DNA of 64,000 nt, taken from positions 62,001 to 126,000 of the forward strand of contig JAUIRK010001028.1 in the NCBI GenBank assembly GCA_030549495.1. The letters are read 5' to 3'. The notes beneath the pieces were generated by a model. It saw only the letters and a list, made by a program, of their open reading frames with translations, did no database searches and had not been told where the DNA came from. The position numbers and the translations under genes were made by a program. This DNA is from Nectonema munidae. Taxonomy: Eukaryota; Nematomorpha; Nectonematoida; Nectonematidae. Positions 34,591 to 47,500 of this stretch are shown one piece after another (the first letter of the stretch is position 1; each line of letters opens with the position of its first letter).

Positions 34591-35583
34591 TTGCCACAAT
34601 CACCACAACGCTACATCCAAACATTGCGAATTCCAAATTTAACACGCACAATATATCCAAAATCAACACAACCTTCTAATAAGAAAATTCCTATGCTAAA
34701 TTTTCTCCACATAAACCTCAACCACTCTAATGCCGCTTGGACAAACCTATATAACATTCTAATTTCAAACTTCTTTGATGTTATATCTATTAACGAACCA
34801 TATCCAAACCTCTCTTCTAATATACCAAATTATTTACTATATCATACATCACCTTTATCCTGTTATTCAGCATGCATCTTCATAAAATCAACCGTTCACC
34901 ACACACCATTACCACGATTCTCTTCCAACAATTTTTACTTTGTTCTTGTACACACCAAATCTCACCCTCTTCTTTTCGCAACCCTTTACTCTCCTCCCTC
35001 ACACCCAATAACCATCCCCTCTGATTTCTCCCACTCACTAACACTTGCAACATCCACACTCCCTTCTACATATCATTTAATTATCTCAACTGATTGCAAC
35101 GCTCGATCACTCATCTGGGACCACAAAGAAAATCGACGAGGACAACAAGTTATCAATTTCTTATGCTCGAACAACCTATATCTCGCAGACAAATCTAAAA
35201 ACCATACATACCAACGATCGTGTAACAACGAACAATACACATCTCACATTGACCTCACAATAACCACTTCAAACACTCTCAATCTAATATCTAATTGGTC
35301 AATCTCAGACATCCCATCAGCCTCAGATCACTCCTTCATAACATTTCAACTTCTCATAAACACTACAACCATCAAAAACTATAACAACACTTTAAAAAAG
35401 AACACCACTCACTGGCTCACATATCTCAATATCCTCAACAATTCACTCCCAACATTAACATTTCTCTCCTCTCCCACATCCATCGATAAAACTGCACTAT
35501 CCCTCAATGATCATGTTTCATATTCCATCATATCCTCCACTCCTATCAAACCATTTCCTAAAAGAAGAGATGCCTATTTCTGA
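34591..35583 (+). CDS. LINE ORF2 N-terminal endonuclease domain, open frame
   Basis: A 330-codon open frame holding the whole AP endonuclease-like domain. It includes the NEPY glutamate, the D-x-N block (TDCNARS) and the terminal SDH. The frame ends at a TGA but the protein signal continues after it in the same frame. The first 35 residues before LNFLHINLN are a Pro/Thr/Ser-rich leader. Confidence 0.8.
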   Translation: MPQSPQRYIQTLRIPNLTRTIYPKSTQPSNKKIPMLNFLHINLNHSNAAWTNLYNILISNFFDVISINEPYPNLSSNIPNYLLYHTSPLSCYSACIFIKSTVHHTPLPRFSSNNFYFVLVHTKSHPLLFATLYSPPSHPITIPSDFSHSLTLATSTLPSTYHLIISTDCNARSLIWDHKENRRGQQVINFLCSNNLYLADKSKNHTYQRSCNNEQYTSHIDLTITTSNTLNLISNWSISDIPSASDHSFITFQLLINTTTIKNYNNTLKKNTTHWLTYLNILNNSLPTLTFLSSPTSIDKTALSLNDHVSYSIISSTPIKPFPKRRDAYF

Positions 35584-37461
35584 ACAACTGAGCTTACTAC
35601 ATTAAAAATCAATCTAAAACGCATTATCAAAACCCTACGAAAATCTCCCTCCCCCTCAATCATTTCCATTCATTCTGCTGTTAAAAAAGGATACAAACAG
35701 GCAATACTTCAAGCTAAAAAGAACTCATGGGTAAAATTCACCAGCCAGCACTCAAACAATCCATGGAACCTCATCAATAGGCTCACTAAAAAGAAAAAAC
35801 CTTCTATTCTCCCCGAAACAATACTTCCCTGCTCAACCGATCATACCACACACTACAACCCTCCATTTCTATCGGCAATCTTTCCCCCCGACTCTAACCT
35901 CTTATGATCTTCTCTTTCACCACACAATTGGAGAAAACTCTAAAAACATCATTCACTCCATCCAAATCCCTACTTTTTCTCTAAGCACACTAAATGAATT
36001 AAACATAGCAGTAAACTCTCTAAAAACAAATGCTTCATCTAGCTTCTACCATATCTCGCCCAAACATATTAAAAAATAATACACATTCTTAACAAACATT
36101 TACTCCTTATTTTCAATGCATGCCATACTCATTCACATTTCCCCAACGCTTGGAAAATCGGCAAACTAATACTCATTCCTAAACACAATAAAGATTCAAA
36201 CCTCATTCAAAATTGGCGACCAATCACTCTACTACCCATACTAGGCAAACTTTTCGAAAAAATCATACGCAAACGTCTAGTCCACTACATCCTATCCCGT
36301 AACCCCATCCATCATACGCAATTTGCATAACTTCCCAACAAAAATACGGAAACAGTACTATCTCGTCTAACCATCTACCTTGATTATTCCCTTTCTACTC
36401 AGAAAATTTCGTCTACAATCTTCCTAGACATAAACAACGCTTTTAACTCAGCCTAGCCTCCTGCCATTATCACAAACGTTGGCCACAAATCATTTCCTCC
36501 TTACATCATCAAATTTATAAGCTCATACCTTTCAAACCGCTGTCTCATTTTCCGACATCGTGCTTCTCTTTGCATCCATAAGCTAACACTCTCGACTCCC
36601 CAAGGAGGATGTCTTTCCGATATCCTCTGGCTAGTCCTCATAGACCTGCTTCTCGATCTAATCCACACCAACACAGATTTCACTCAATGTTTTTCAGACG
36701 ACATATTATTCACCTTCACCAGTAACTCTCAACAAGAAAACCTCACCAAATCCTCTTCATTTCTAATAAGGCTACAAGAAAGAGCAAACACACATAAGAT
36801 ATTCTTTAACTCCAGCAAAACCAACCTCATTCACTTCACACGCAAACACATAGAACCTTTACCCCTTCATTTAAATACATTTACTTCTATAACTGCCTCA
36901 AAGAGTATCAAATATCTAGGACTAAACCTCCAGTCCAACCTAAAATTTTCAATACACCTTAAAAAATATACCAAAAACTCTCAGTCACACTTTTTTCACT
37001 TAAAAGCGCTATCTCTTATAAATGGGGCCTCCGTCCCAAAGACACCAAATAGATATACTCATCCTTAATCATCCCAGTAAATCAATACGGAATTCTTTCC
37101 TGGGGCATCTCCTTAAAACACCCCACAACCATCCATTTTTTTAACAAGATACACCGTCTCTGCCTAATTTGCATCACCAACGTATATAATATTACTTCCA
37201 CACAATGCCTAGAAATACTAACAAACACCCTACCATTAACTTCAACTCAAAAAACTATTATTAAGCGCTTTATCTTGACATACAACAACTTACTTCCCTC
37301 TTTCTTCCGATCACACCCCACCGCATTACTCCATCCTATTCTTTCTACTCACACCTATTAGCAAAATACGCACCGAATATTGCTAACTACCTTGTTCATC
37401 CTTCGATACATCCATCTCTTTTAACTAACCTATCTGCAGAAAATCTATTCAAAACATCCAT

Positions 37462-38160
37462 ATGCAAAAACAAATTTTTTGCAAAACAATCAATTTCACA
37501 CCTTGGCTATATCTATTCATCAATCTCCCTACGTATCTTCACAGACGCTTCAAAGAAATCCGTAAGTGCTTCCTTTGCTTACGCCTTGTTCAAAGCTATT
37601 CCATTCGCCCCTTTTACACCCATCGCTCCGGATTAAATCCTCTACTCTCAATCTCCGAATGCTTTTTAGACGCCTGCACTACGATAACTAAAAACATTAA
37701 CTACCTCCTTCCCCACTTTACAACCATCCATTTCTATACCGATGTACAAAACATAATCCACGATCTCTCTCTATCACACAACATCGCCTTTGGCTCCTTT
37801 CAACTCGCCTCCTCCCTAATCAATCTTACAAAACATTTCGACATACACCTATGCTGCTGCCCTGCTCACCTAAACATACCAGAAAACTCTCTCGTAGACT
37901 ACTTAACCTCAAACTTACACCTACCCTCCCACATCCCTCTCATCAACTCCCTACCTCTCAAAACCTTTCTAACGCACATTCACTTATCCTCTATAGAAAA
38001 ATGTCAGATGTCCATATCTTCATCTCAAAATGCACTAATCTTCTCTTTACCACACATCAGCACAATTAACACAACTTTCAAAAACAAAAAATATACACCG
38101 CCGCGTTCAACCATTCGTTGGCTATCTACTGCCCATGCAAAGCATGTCTCTTCCGAATGA
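37462..38160 (+). CDS. LINE ORF2 C-terminal RNase H part, open frame
   Basis: A 232-codon frame. FYTDVQNIIHDLSLSHNIAF and FDIHLCCCPAHLNIPENSLV, with DYLTSN, match the later RNase H blocks: an Asp, then a P-x-H-x-x-I-x-x-N-x-x-x-D pattern. The first RNase H Asp block should lie near the frame start, where the frame shifts. Confidence 0.7.
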   Translation: MQKQIFCKTINFTPWLYLFINLPTYLHRRFKEIRKCFLCLRLVQSYSIRPFYTHRSGLNPLLSISECFLDACTTITKNINYLLPHFTTIHFYTDVQNIIHDLSLSHNIAFGSFQLASSLINLTKHFDIHLCCCPAHLNIPENSLVDYLTSNLHLPSHIPLINSLPLKTFLTHIHLSSIEKCQMSISSSQNALIFSLPHISTINTTFKNKKYTPPRSTIRWLSTAHAKHVSSE

Positions 38161-38599
38161 AAGTTAGCGAAAATCCGTACTGTCGTTTCGGATGCGACAC
38201 AATATAAACGCCATACCATCTCATCTTCACATGTCAAATCTCCTCTTATCATCGCCAAGATCTTCTAATTCGCTGCCTTTCTTTACTTAATAGATCTCCA
38301 ACAACACTCTGAGATCTTCTGTTACATCCAACACTACTAAAATCCCTAGCAATCCTCATTGAAACAACTCTCACTACCGTTGATAACCCTATAATAAACT
38401 AATCTGCCTTTCCTTTCTATTTTTAGAATAACATCTTCAACTGCTCCATATCTCTACCCACACATTCTCCTTAACCAACTCTCAAGCTTACGCAGCATAT
38501 CAGCACACGCTGGAAAGTGATTTGAAATCTACCTACCTAACCAGCTTTAATTTTCTCTATGATAAATAAATCTCACTTAAAAGTAAAATATTCCTGTAT

Positions 38600-39655
38600 A
38601 TAACTATTTATTATCATATTTCTCCCTCTTTTTCATTGATCTAACAATACTAGAACAAAAAATATGAAAAGATGTCATTTAATATAGATTGTGTTAAAAT
38701 TTCAATAAATCATTTTGTTTAAAAGATTTTTATTACAGTTTTGAGGGAAGAGAAATTTAAGTGACATATGAGAATAAATGAAAAATGATCGAATTAGAAA
38801 AGTTTGAAATTAACTATGGAAATAGAAATGCTTCTAAAAATATTTTTAAAAATATATTTAGGCAAAATTTAAAAGAAACTTTAATTATTAGTATAAATTA
38901 TTGTTGGTTATGGAAACAGTTACATCTTTTACGAAATTGAAGGTAACTAATATTGACATTTACCAAGAATTTTTAACATTTCTTTTCAAAATTAATTTTT
39001 TTTAAAAATTTATTATTTTGTTTTTAGTCCATTATATTTAAAAACATTTCTTTGTTTTTCCTACGAGTTTTATTTTTATTACATAACTTTGTATATAAAG
39101 TTATTAATAATAATCTAAGCTTTTTTTAAGTATTCCATTATTTGCTATATATGTTTTTCTTTATGGTCTTATCAGGTTCTTTTTTTGTAATGCTATAAAT
39201 TGCCGAATACTAAATTTGATATTTTTATTCAAACAATATGATTTGTTTTGGGTCAGGCTTAAACATGCATTTAATTGACGATTTTAACCTTTAATTTATA
39301 GTGATAGCTGATATTTATCATTCTATTTTTACCTGGAAAATTCATGCTTAAACCTGTCCAAATTAATTTTTATTTAATATATGTTTGCCCAGATTTTTAA
39401 ATCATCAAACCTGGATGGAAAACTTGTCAATCAAATTAAATAATTATATTATTTCTTTATTTGGATAATCTTATTTTTCCTTCTTTTATTTTAACATTTT
39501 TTTTAACAAACATTTCATTTATTAACGCTAAATGTATTTTCTTTATATCTAATAACTTGAATTATTTTAGGGTAATGAAATAAAATAATTATATTATTTT
39601 AATAATCTAATTTTTCTCCTTTTATTGTAACATTTTTTAACAAACTTTTCACTTA
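38600..39655. other. Intergenic AT-rich DNA
   Basis: Very AT-rich, many homopolymers, nothing recognised. Confidence 0.5.
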
Positions 39656-39769
39656 TTAACCCATTTAAGACCAAGCAAAGCAGACGACTTTAGTAATTCC
39701 TATTTTATTCCATTTAAAGTAGGAATTCATCTGCCTTCCCTTTGGGAACATTGGTCGTAAATGGGTTAA
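39656..39769 (+). mobile_element. TTAA MITE, subfamily A relative
   Basis: TTAACCCATTTAAGACCAAG at the left and TTGGTCGTAAATGGGTTAA at the right, ends as in subfamily A. The inside is different: a TAGTAATTCCTA/TAGGAATTCATC inverted repeat and only one intact GCAGACGA. It may be a separate subfamily. Confidence 0.85.
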
Positions 39770-41879
39770 TATTAAATGTAATTTTCTTTTTTTTGGAGAA
39801 AACAAAAAATATAGAGAACTTTTCAATGATTCTAATAATTTTAGAAATAAGATTAATCATATAATTTTTTTATTAAACCTTATTAATTTAAAAATTTAAG
39901 GAATTTTCTCAATTTTGTTAGTTTATATAACTTAAGTTTTATGAGCAAAACAGTTGAGGAGCCAAGGGAGCTTAATCCCTTCTTTAAATTTTTTCTCCTA
40001 ACAACAGACGGCAAAATTAAGTTCCTTTATTTTTTGATCAGCCCATTTTTTAATTGAGATTTAATAAAACTAATATAAATATATAGAAAACAATAATTTT
40101 TTTATTCAAATGAACTCTTTGACAATAAAATTTCGACCACGCTGATCTTCTTCAGATCAATTATACCGTTACAAGAAAGGAAAACAAGAAGCAAAGCAAA
40201 AAGAAAGAGGATATGATTTTTGATCTGAAAAAGATCATAATGCCGTAAAATTTATTGTTCAAAGAATTTATTTGAATAAAGGTTATCCTTTTTTCAACTT
40301 ATTTACCTCCATATAACTTTTATTCATTTCATTTTCTTTACATTTTAATTAATCTGTCACCATCTTTTGAGCTATTTAGCTTCGTTTTTGTCATTATTAA
40401 GTTTTTATATATGTTATCTCCCTCTTAATTTAGTCCCTTTTAGCTCCACTATCAATTTGTTTCTGAATCCGAAACTCTATATTTACCTTTGCGCAGATAA
40501 TTTTTTTTAGTTAGTATACTCTATTTTATAAAAATTTTATGAAAATATAAAAATTATATAACACCCTTTTAAAAAAAAATGGAAAAATTTTATTAAGTTT
40601 TTTTTAGGAAAATCACATTTTGCTTACTGAAAGATTCTTAATTCTTCGATGTCTTGTTTTAAATTTTTTGATCTCATCATCATGCGCCCAAATGCATGGG
40701 AAGTTTTTATTTACTTATGAACAAGTTTAATCAATTTTTGCATTTAATTAAAGCTGTTAAAATCTGGCTACCAAAAATGTTCACCATAAAATATGCAAAG
40801 ATTATTATTTATGTTAAAAAAATTTGAGAATAACTAAATAAAAAGTCCTTTTAACCCACTGTGGTTTTGTATCTAGGGATATGTAGTCCCTTTTAAGGAC
40901 TAAACAAAAGCATCAGTCTTGCTGTATACAATTATTGGAGATGTGTAATTTTATAATAGTAAAAATTTTGTATTCATAATAGGTTACATGATATTCCTAC
41001 AGACCTTTTTCTAAAGCCGTCACGCAAGAACACATGTCTATTGCTCAGTGTAACTCTTTGATGAATATTATCTTTTTAAGCAGAGGAGAATTGAAAAATT
41101 TATTGCAAAATGTTTCTTAATCTCTGTCTTCTCTTCAAACCCCTGAAAAGACAAATATATTTAGACTGGTGGAAATGCTTCTGGATAAGAATAAATAAAT
41201 CTGTCTAAACTAAATTCTCTTTAAACAATTTTGTATTCGCTTATTGAACGAATTTATATGTTATGTTAACTATAATTGCAAGAAAGTTATTATTTGCATT
41301 GTGTAAGAAAAATAATTTCAAATTTATCTTTTTTAAAAGCTTGGGAACAGGTCTTAGGGAAAGAGCAAAATAGGGAATATTGGAGACGTAAATGGTGTAT
41401 TTTTTCATAGTTATTCTAGCCTGCTACCCCCTAGCTTGTTGGAAAAATAGCCATGAAACTGATTATTATCTGGGAACAGGGATTGCAGTTTCGTTTAATC
41501 CAGTGAGGAACATAAGAGATTTATTGATTTATTGGATGAACTATTTGTATAAAATCGATGGCAGTGATACTCACTGTTGTGGTACTTGAATCACTATTTG
41601 GACATGAACCATTGTTTTCCGTCCACATTCACTTTATTTAAAGTAGAAAGTCAGACTTCAATGATCCGGTTCCAGATAATCTAGAAATATCAATTCAAGA
41701 TAAAATTTATTTCAACGAAAGTTCGTAGGCACAGTTATCATACTCTTTGCTGACGAATTGAAATAGCATTTGCGAAAAGCATTTTAACAATTTTTTAGCC
41801 GTAGTCAATATTCTGTATTTTTTGCAGTCCTAAAATTTCTATGAAATATAAAAATTATATGTACTTTAAATAGTAAATA
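39770..41879. other. Intergenic AT-rich DNA
   Basis: A short inverted pair lies near 40140-40245 (GATCTTCTTCAGATCA and TGATCTGAAAAAGATC). Otherwise no content was recognised. Confidence 0.45.
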
Positions 41880-42072
41880 CAGTCAAACCTGTATTAATAC
41901 TCCACTCAAGGGATCGGTCTTTGTGAACAGATGACCGCTTTATAAGCTTAACCCATTTTCAGCCAATGTTCCTATTTTGGAACATAAGTAATTTCATCTT
42001 CGTCTGCTTTTTTCAATGACTTTGAATATAAATCGTCTGCGTTTTTTTAGATATCGTCTGCTTTGCTTTGCC

Positions 42073-42522
42073 TTAACCCATTAAGTACCATAGAAATCAG
42101 ACGATATCTAAAAAAACGCAGACGATTTATATTCAAAGTCATTGAAAAAAGCAGACGAAGATGAAATTACTTATGTTCCCAAATGGAAGCATTGGGACTT
42201 TTTTTTTTAAGTTGTTTTGTGACGTTCGCACCCATCCTTTCGGATATCATGGCCCGCCCGGAATGCTGAGTCCAAGTCTAACTGGACTTTCCATCCCACT
42301 AAACACCAATCGGCCCTTGTTACAAAAGAATAGCTCTATTATATATAGTATTTTACAAGAATTTATGTTACAATATATATAAATACATCTGAGTGAACGA
42401 TACAATCCTAACGCGAACGCTCCCAATTTGGGAAACAAACTTATTGTCTAGTGATAGCTTGATTACTAACCACGTAGAATCGCGTCGCTAGAGCACTACC
42501 GCATTGGGACTTAATGGGTTAA
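42073..42522 (+). mobile_element. TTAA MITE, subfamily A variant, interrupted by a SINE
   Basis: Starts TTAACCCATTAAGTACCATA and has three GCAGACGA words. It resumes after the SINE as GCATTGGGACTTAATGGGTTAA. It sits exactly at a TTAA of the older copy. Confidence 0.8.
42201..42500 (-). mobile_element. SINE-like element S2, full copy with 12-bp target duplication
   Basis: 300 bp flanked by a perfect 12-bp duplication GCATTGGGACTT (42189-42200 and 42501-42512). The left edge is a T-run, that is a poly-A tail for a minus-strand element. Partial relatives lie at 24500 and 27545. No clear A or B box was seen, so it may be a truncated or non-tRNA SINE, or a short LINE tail. Confidence 0.82.
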
Positions 42523-42587
42523 TTAGGGTTAATCAAGATAAATTAAAAGCGGTCGTCTTACACAAATGGGTGAAACAGCTTTGACTT

Positions 42588-42971
42588 TATATTAGATCCA
42601 AGAAAAATAAAAATTAAAAATGAATCTTTGGATACGCCAATAGATTTAATAAGTTTTATAATGGTAATTGAGAGGATGTCCATTATCGAAATGTCTGTAT
42701 ACAAACTTAGGATGGGTTATTTTGGGTATTCATAATAGATAACGTAATATGCTTGAAGATTTACGTAAAATAACGAATTATTATTAATTGTTTTTTGTTT
42801 CAATTGAATAGGGGTTATGGTGTATATTAAAACATGCAACCACAAATGCTATAAAGATCGATTAGATACCTAATTAATACTAATCGATTAGATACTTGCT
42901 TTCTTTGATTTTTCCTTCCTTTTTCTAGTATGTTTTTTATAAAAGGAATAATTATATTCATTTTTTTTTAG
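42588..42971 (+). other. Region upstream of the taperin-like exon
   Basis: AT-rich. It ends in a long T-run plus AG, an acceptor-like site. No TATA box or promoter that I can defend was seen, so the first exon is probably elsewhere. Confidence 0.45.
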
Positions 42972-44513
42972 AAATTTAAACACCTCACCATAATGCTGTC
43001 TAACATTCCATTTTGGTTTGAAGATCATCTTTTAAAAAAGACTAAAATTTTTTCTCTTCTGGATAAAAAAATGCATTTAAGCTGTAGTGACCTTGTTTCC
43101 GCGTCTGAAACAGCAGTGTTTGATGCGAAATTCGTGAAAGAGAAAGATGCGTTGGGAAAAAAGGTCAAAAATCTCTTAATCCACACACCAAATTCATTTC
43201 ATCAAAAGGACTCCTCTTCAAAAACGATTTCCAATTTTGAGTCCCAATTTCAAAATTCTTCTTTACATCCTGACAACAACAAAACGTATGCGTGGAGTTC
43301 ATCGACTAGGTTTCAAGAATCTGAAAAACAGCACCAAATCAATAAAATGGGTGCCTTGAGCGAATCCAGCATTTTTAAGGAAGGGATGGTGGCTTACTTG
43401 AAGCAGAAGTACCTGAATAAAATCATTGGCAAATGCAACAACGCACCTCCCTACGTCAGAAAATCGAAGAGTCTTGACTTCTTGAGTTCAACTCACAAAC
43501 TAACAAAGTACACAATTTCTGACTCCAATATTTCTACTGAGAATATGAATGTCCACACTTCCCAAGACTCGAAAGATAGCCGGAATGGAGCTTTTCAATT
43601 TGTGCGCAATAATGAAGATGAACAAGTCGGTGAACATGGTGATTCTGATTATTGTAGAGATTTCCGGAGCATACTATGCAAATTTGGGGAGCCCATTAAA
43701 ATTAAAAGAAATAAAAATTTTGATAAAAAATCTCCCATTCACTCTGACGCTCTGGCACATCACCAAAGCAGCAGTGTCGAAGAGACGAAAGATGAGATGG
43801 CATTTAAACGAAATAAGTTCAACTTTTCAATGCCAGATGAAAACATTGAGAGCTTAAACTTGGGGCGTGAAGCGCGTCTTTTTGAAAATGAGCGGGAAAA
43901 TATTTTGAAATTTACTTCCCCTCCTCCTTTTCAAGATACTACAATTCAAAGTAATTCGCCTTTGTACACACTTGTTGACTCTTCAGGGTTTACAGCCTCT
44001 CACGCTAACACCCAGATTCCAGGATCACCATCAACTTTAAACAGGATCATCTCATCAGTTAGACTAAAGGGCTCATCCACTAGATATGAAAATGGAACCA
44101 AAAAGCCCATATCTCATGACTTCTTCATTCCAAATTTATTTGGGAGTGAATTTAAGAATTATCCTATCTCAGGAATCTCATTTTCTTCCTTGATGAATCC
44201 ACTCTCTTCATCAATCACAACAACAAAAACGACATTAAATCAAAAATGCGTAATGATCGAGCAAAAGGAACTGTCAGAGTTGTATGAATGCACGCATTAC
44301 GATTATTTAGCTTCATCCTCATCAACATCCTCCATTCCTATAAATCCTTTTTTGAGAAAAGATATTTCTGTCCTCACTGCCGCCAATGACCAAGTTGACA
44401 AAAGTGATGAACACGAGGCTGTCTCAGATGAAGATCTACTCAGAAAGTTCACCATAGTCGGCGCTAATGTGACTTTAAACAAAAATTCCTTCTTCAGTAA
44501 TAATAACAAATTC
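42972..44513 (+). CDS. Taperin-like gene exon 1 (coding from 42993)
   Basis: T(9)AG at 42962-42971 looks like an acceptor. A 21-base leader precedes ATG at 42993, then 507 codons without a stop. The donor TTC|GTAAGC at 44514 is strong and the exon ends in phase 0. Reading through would give only SFLSFNF-like residues before a stop at 44540. A frame this long in roughly 65-70% AT DNA is real coding sequence. Confidence 0.85.
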
Positions 44514-47500
44514 GTAAGCTTTCTTTCATTTAATTTTTGAATCTTATCATTTTTCTAACTCGGTTTATAGAGTCGTGCCAAAACTAGTCTAGGGATAATT
44601 ACCCCTGCGATGGCTAATATGTATATATATATATATATATTTAGTACAACCATCTACCTACCTTCTTACCCATTTCATCCCATCGTCAGCGGTATATAAG
44701 CCAAGTAGCCTCATGCCATTTAATTCTTGTGAGTTGGAGAGGTTCTCATTAACACTCCTCATGGCTAAGTATTGATAGATGGGGGGTCATTCATGGGGGT
44801 GGGTTAATTCTCTTGATAATGTTGGGCTGACCCATGTCATTTCTCCCAAAGGCATTATTTCACAATTATCTTATTTAAAAAGAAGATATTTTGATATAAT
44901 AATGATGACTGACTTAGCTTAGTAAAAGTACCATATGGTGTTTTCATCGAGAAGGCACAATTGCGCCCCTTGTATCGAACTATGAGGAAAGCAGGCTTGA
45001 TGCGGGATTGAACCCAAGACTTTGAGTTATCGAATTCAGCATCTAACCAACCCTACTCACGCCCCTAAGGGTTAGAGTAAGGACACTTCACAAACGCTTC
45101 CAATTATAGAAACAAATGTAATATCGTTTATTTGTTTTAAATGAAAAGCAGCGTACTATAATTTAAAACGGACCCTAATCGAATTGGTCCAAAACGATTT
45201 TGTCCATGGGTACAATTGGTCCAACGAAAAAAACGGCTTAACGTTGGAGTTCGTCATAAAATTAGTTTTTTGGATAAATCATAACAAATCCCATTTAAAA
45301 TGATGAAGAATTTCATGGCCGCTCATCCCTTTAATTTGGCCGTTTTGGGGACCATATTCCTGCAGGGATTCCAAAGGGTCATTATAATTAATTTAGATTG
45401 TTGATATTATCGACTCCTTTTCATCCATAATACCTATATTGGCCGCATATAAAGTAAGTACCTTAGATGGAATCTTTCTCATTAGCTTCATTTATTTGTT
45501 GACATCTTTGAAATATTCTTTATGACAAAATTTACAGGCAATTCTGTATACGTGTGTGCAGTGTATAAAACTGCTTATATTTTGAGTGAAAATATTTTTG
45601 TTTGAATGCAAGGCTTTTTAATTCCAAATTTTTGATGGGCAATTTGCAATCTAAGCTTTGCTTTCAAAAATGAATATCAGTTTCACTGAAAATATTTAAC
45701 TAGTAGAACACACACCGTATAGCGCACACATTCTACATATTGTCAATCATTCACACTCAAATGCTCATACACTAACACAGCCACAATAATTCAATAAAGA
45801 ATGCTCTGTGACTTAATGCATTTTATTTGTGTTTTTGAAATGTTGACTATTCAAGACATCAAATTTAAAGCTGGTAAGTAAGTAAGTTTTTAACATTCCG
45901 CATGAAAACTATGCAACACTTTACGTTTCCTACACTACACCATATAACCATTTTTATTTTCATTTGTTTTTAATAAAAAAATTCCCAGTTTTAAAAATAA
46001 TTTAATTCAATTAATAAAAGACATACTATCACATAATGATGTCCAAAATAAAAAATTGCAAATTTTTTATAAAAAAAAATTGTGTGTTTTTAAAACTTTT
46101 TCATCAACTCCAGCAATATTTAGATGCCTTGAGCTCAGACTTTGTAGGCCTGGTTATGAAATCTGAAATAGGGCTGATAGGTTGTCTGGCAGTCATTGTT
46201 GTATTAATCGGTTATTGACCACAGTCGACATATGTCGAATTTACAAGAATGTGAATCGTCTGCCTTTATTAATGCTTTTTAATACAAATCTTCTGCTTTA
46301 TACTAGATATCGTCTGATTATTCTGGTCGTTAACGGGTTAATGTTGGATTGGATGAGAAATGTTAGTTGTGACAGTTATAAAATACTGATTTTTCTTATA
46401 AAACTATTTTATTTTTTTGATAGTAATTACCAGAGCTGGGATATCGAAGGGAAAGTATCTTAAAAACTTTTTGTTTTTTTCTTTATTTAAAACGAACTTC
46501 GAATCCCCAAGCCTCGTAATTACTATTCTAAAAGCAATTCTTTTTGTTGTCTAGAATTTAGACGATTCTGTGCATGAATCCAAAATCAAAAATTTAAATA
46601 AATAATAGGTATAAGACAACAAACATAAATTTTATTGATAAAATTGAAAAAATGAAGGAATTTTTATAATAATTTTGAATATAAGTATTTACGTATTTTA
46701 GTAGTATAGATAAACATTATATTAAGATAAATGATTTAGACGTTCGGGATTTTGATTTCCGGGATTTAACCATTCGGGAATGTGACCTAGATCCGTTAAT
46801 ATAATCATATCTCAATTCCGTGCTTAAATATCGGTTTTACAAGACATTGTTTTTGGCGCCAAATATAGTTTGCCGAGTCAGTATTTAAATTTCAAAATGA
46901 ATCCCCATACTAAGCACTTCCCCACTTAAAGGGGGCCCGCCTTCCAACAGATGATGCGTAGAACCATATTCTTTCCACGTAAATCTCTCCGATACAAACG
47001 TTTTGAATATTGCGGTCATTTTGACGCCATAGAAAATATTGCCATATTTAGAGCTATTTTGTAAGCAAGAAAAAGTCCATTGATTTTTAAGAAAAACACA
47101 CTTATAAAATACAAGCATTGTAATAAAGAATTGTGATCCTGGTAAATGAGTTTTGAACATTACAAGATAGAGAATTTGTGAGAAAAAAAATATTATTTTG
47201 AGAAAAAAATTTTCTAAATTCATTTTGCTTGCGCTTTGTAAGTATTGTAAAATATATTGGAAGACTTATTTAATTGCAAATAAAACCTTCTAGTTTTGAT
47301 AAACTTTAGGTTTTGAATTCTACATTAACTTTTACAAACACGTAATCATTAAAACAGTTTGTTTAAAAAAGAAATGATGATTATTGTATATCAAAGTTAT
47401 GTTAAATCTTGTTCAGGGCGAAGGAATACTATAGCATTTAGTAGTTCTTCACTCGTATCCCTTCGTTCTTTTCTACGAATAAGGTTGACTTCAGAAAACA

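Larger units (their letters stand above)
34560..38600 (+). mobile_element. Nearly full-length LINE ORF2 (endonuclease, RT, RNase H, CCHC)
   Basis: Open 34591-35583, then a single TGA and about 110 more codons in the same frame. Endonuclease: NFLHINLNHSNAAWTNLYNI, ISINEPYPN, LIISTDCNARSLIWDHKENR, SHIDLTIT and SASDHSFITF (catalytic Asp-His). RT (about 36150-37020): NWRPITLLPILGKLFEKIIR, TIFLDINNAFNSA, STPQGGCLS, CFSDDILFTF (F-x-DD) and SIKYLGLNLQSNLKFS. RNase H: FYTDVQNIIHD and CCPAHLNIPENSLVDY (37730-37910). A CCHC-like NPYCRFGCDTI...H...C lies near 38170-38230. About half a dozen breaks are visible. The sense strand is remarkably poor in G. ORF1 was not found; the clade is probably I/R1-like with RNase H. 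Confidence 0.85.
41948..42532 (-). mobile_element. TTAA MITE, subfamily A, interrupted
   Basis: Left part 41948-42072 matches the other reverse copies (CCAATGTTCCTATTTTGGAA, TCGTCTGC words). The remaining right tip is TTAGGGTTAA at 42523-42532. The interruption starts at the TTAA that lies in the right inverted repeat of this family. Confidence 0.78.
41880..42587. mobile_element. Pogo-type MITE holding a nest of three later insertions
   Basis: Left end CAGTCAAACCTGTATTAATA...GACCGCTTTATAAG; right end AAAGCGGTCGTC...GAAACAGCTTTGACTT, an imperfect inverted repeat flanked by TA. The middle is occupied by a TTAA MITE (41948-42532), which itself holds another (42073-42522), which holds an S2 SINE (42201-42500). 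Confidence 0.6.

Noticed and set aside
42189-42512. Reading the 12-bp GCATTGGGACTT repeats as a small tandem duplication
   Set aside because: A 300-bp element with a poly-T edge and partial relatives elsewhere lies exactly between them, so they are target-site duplications.
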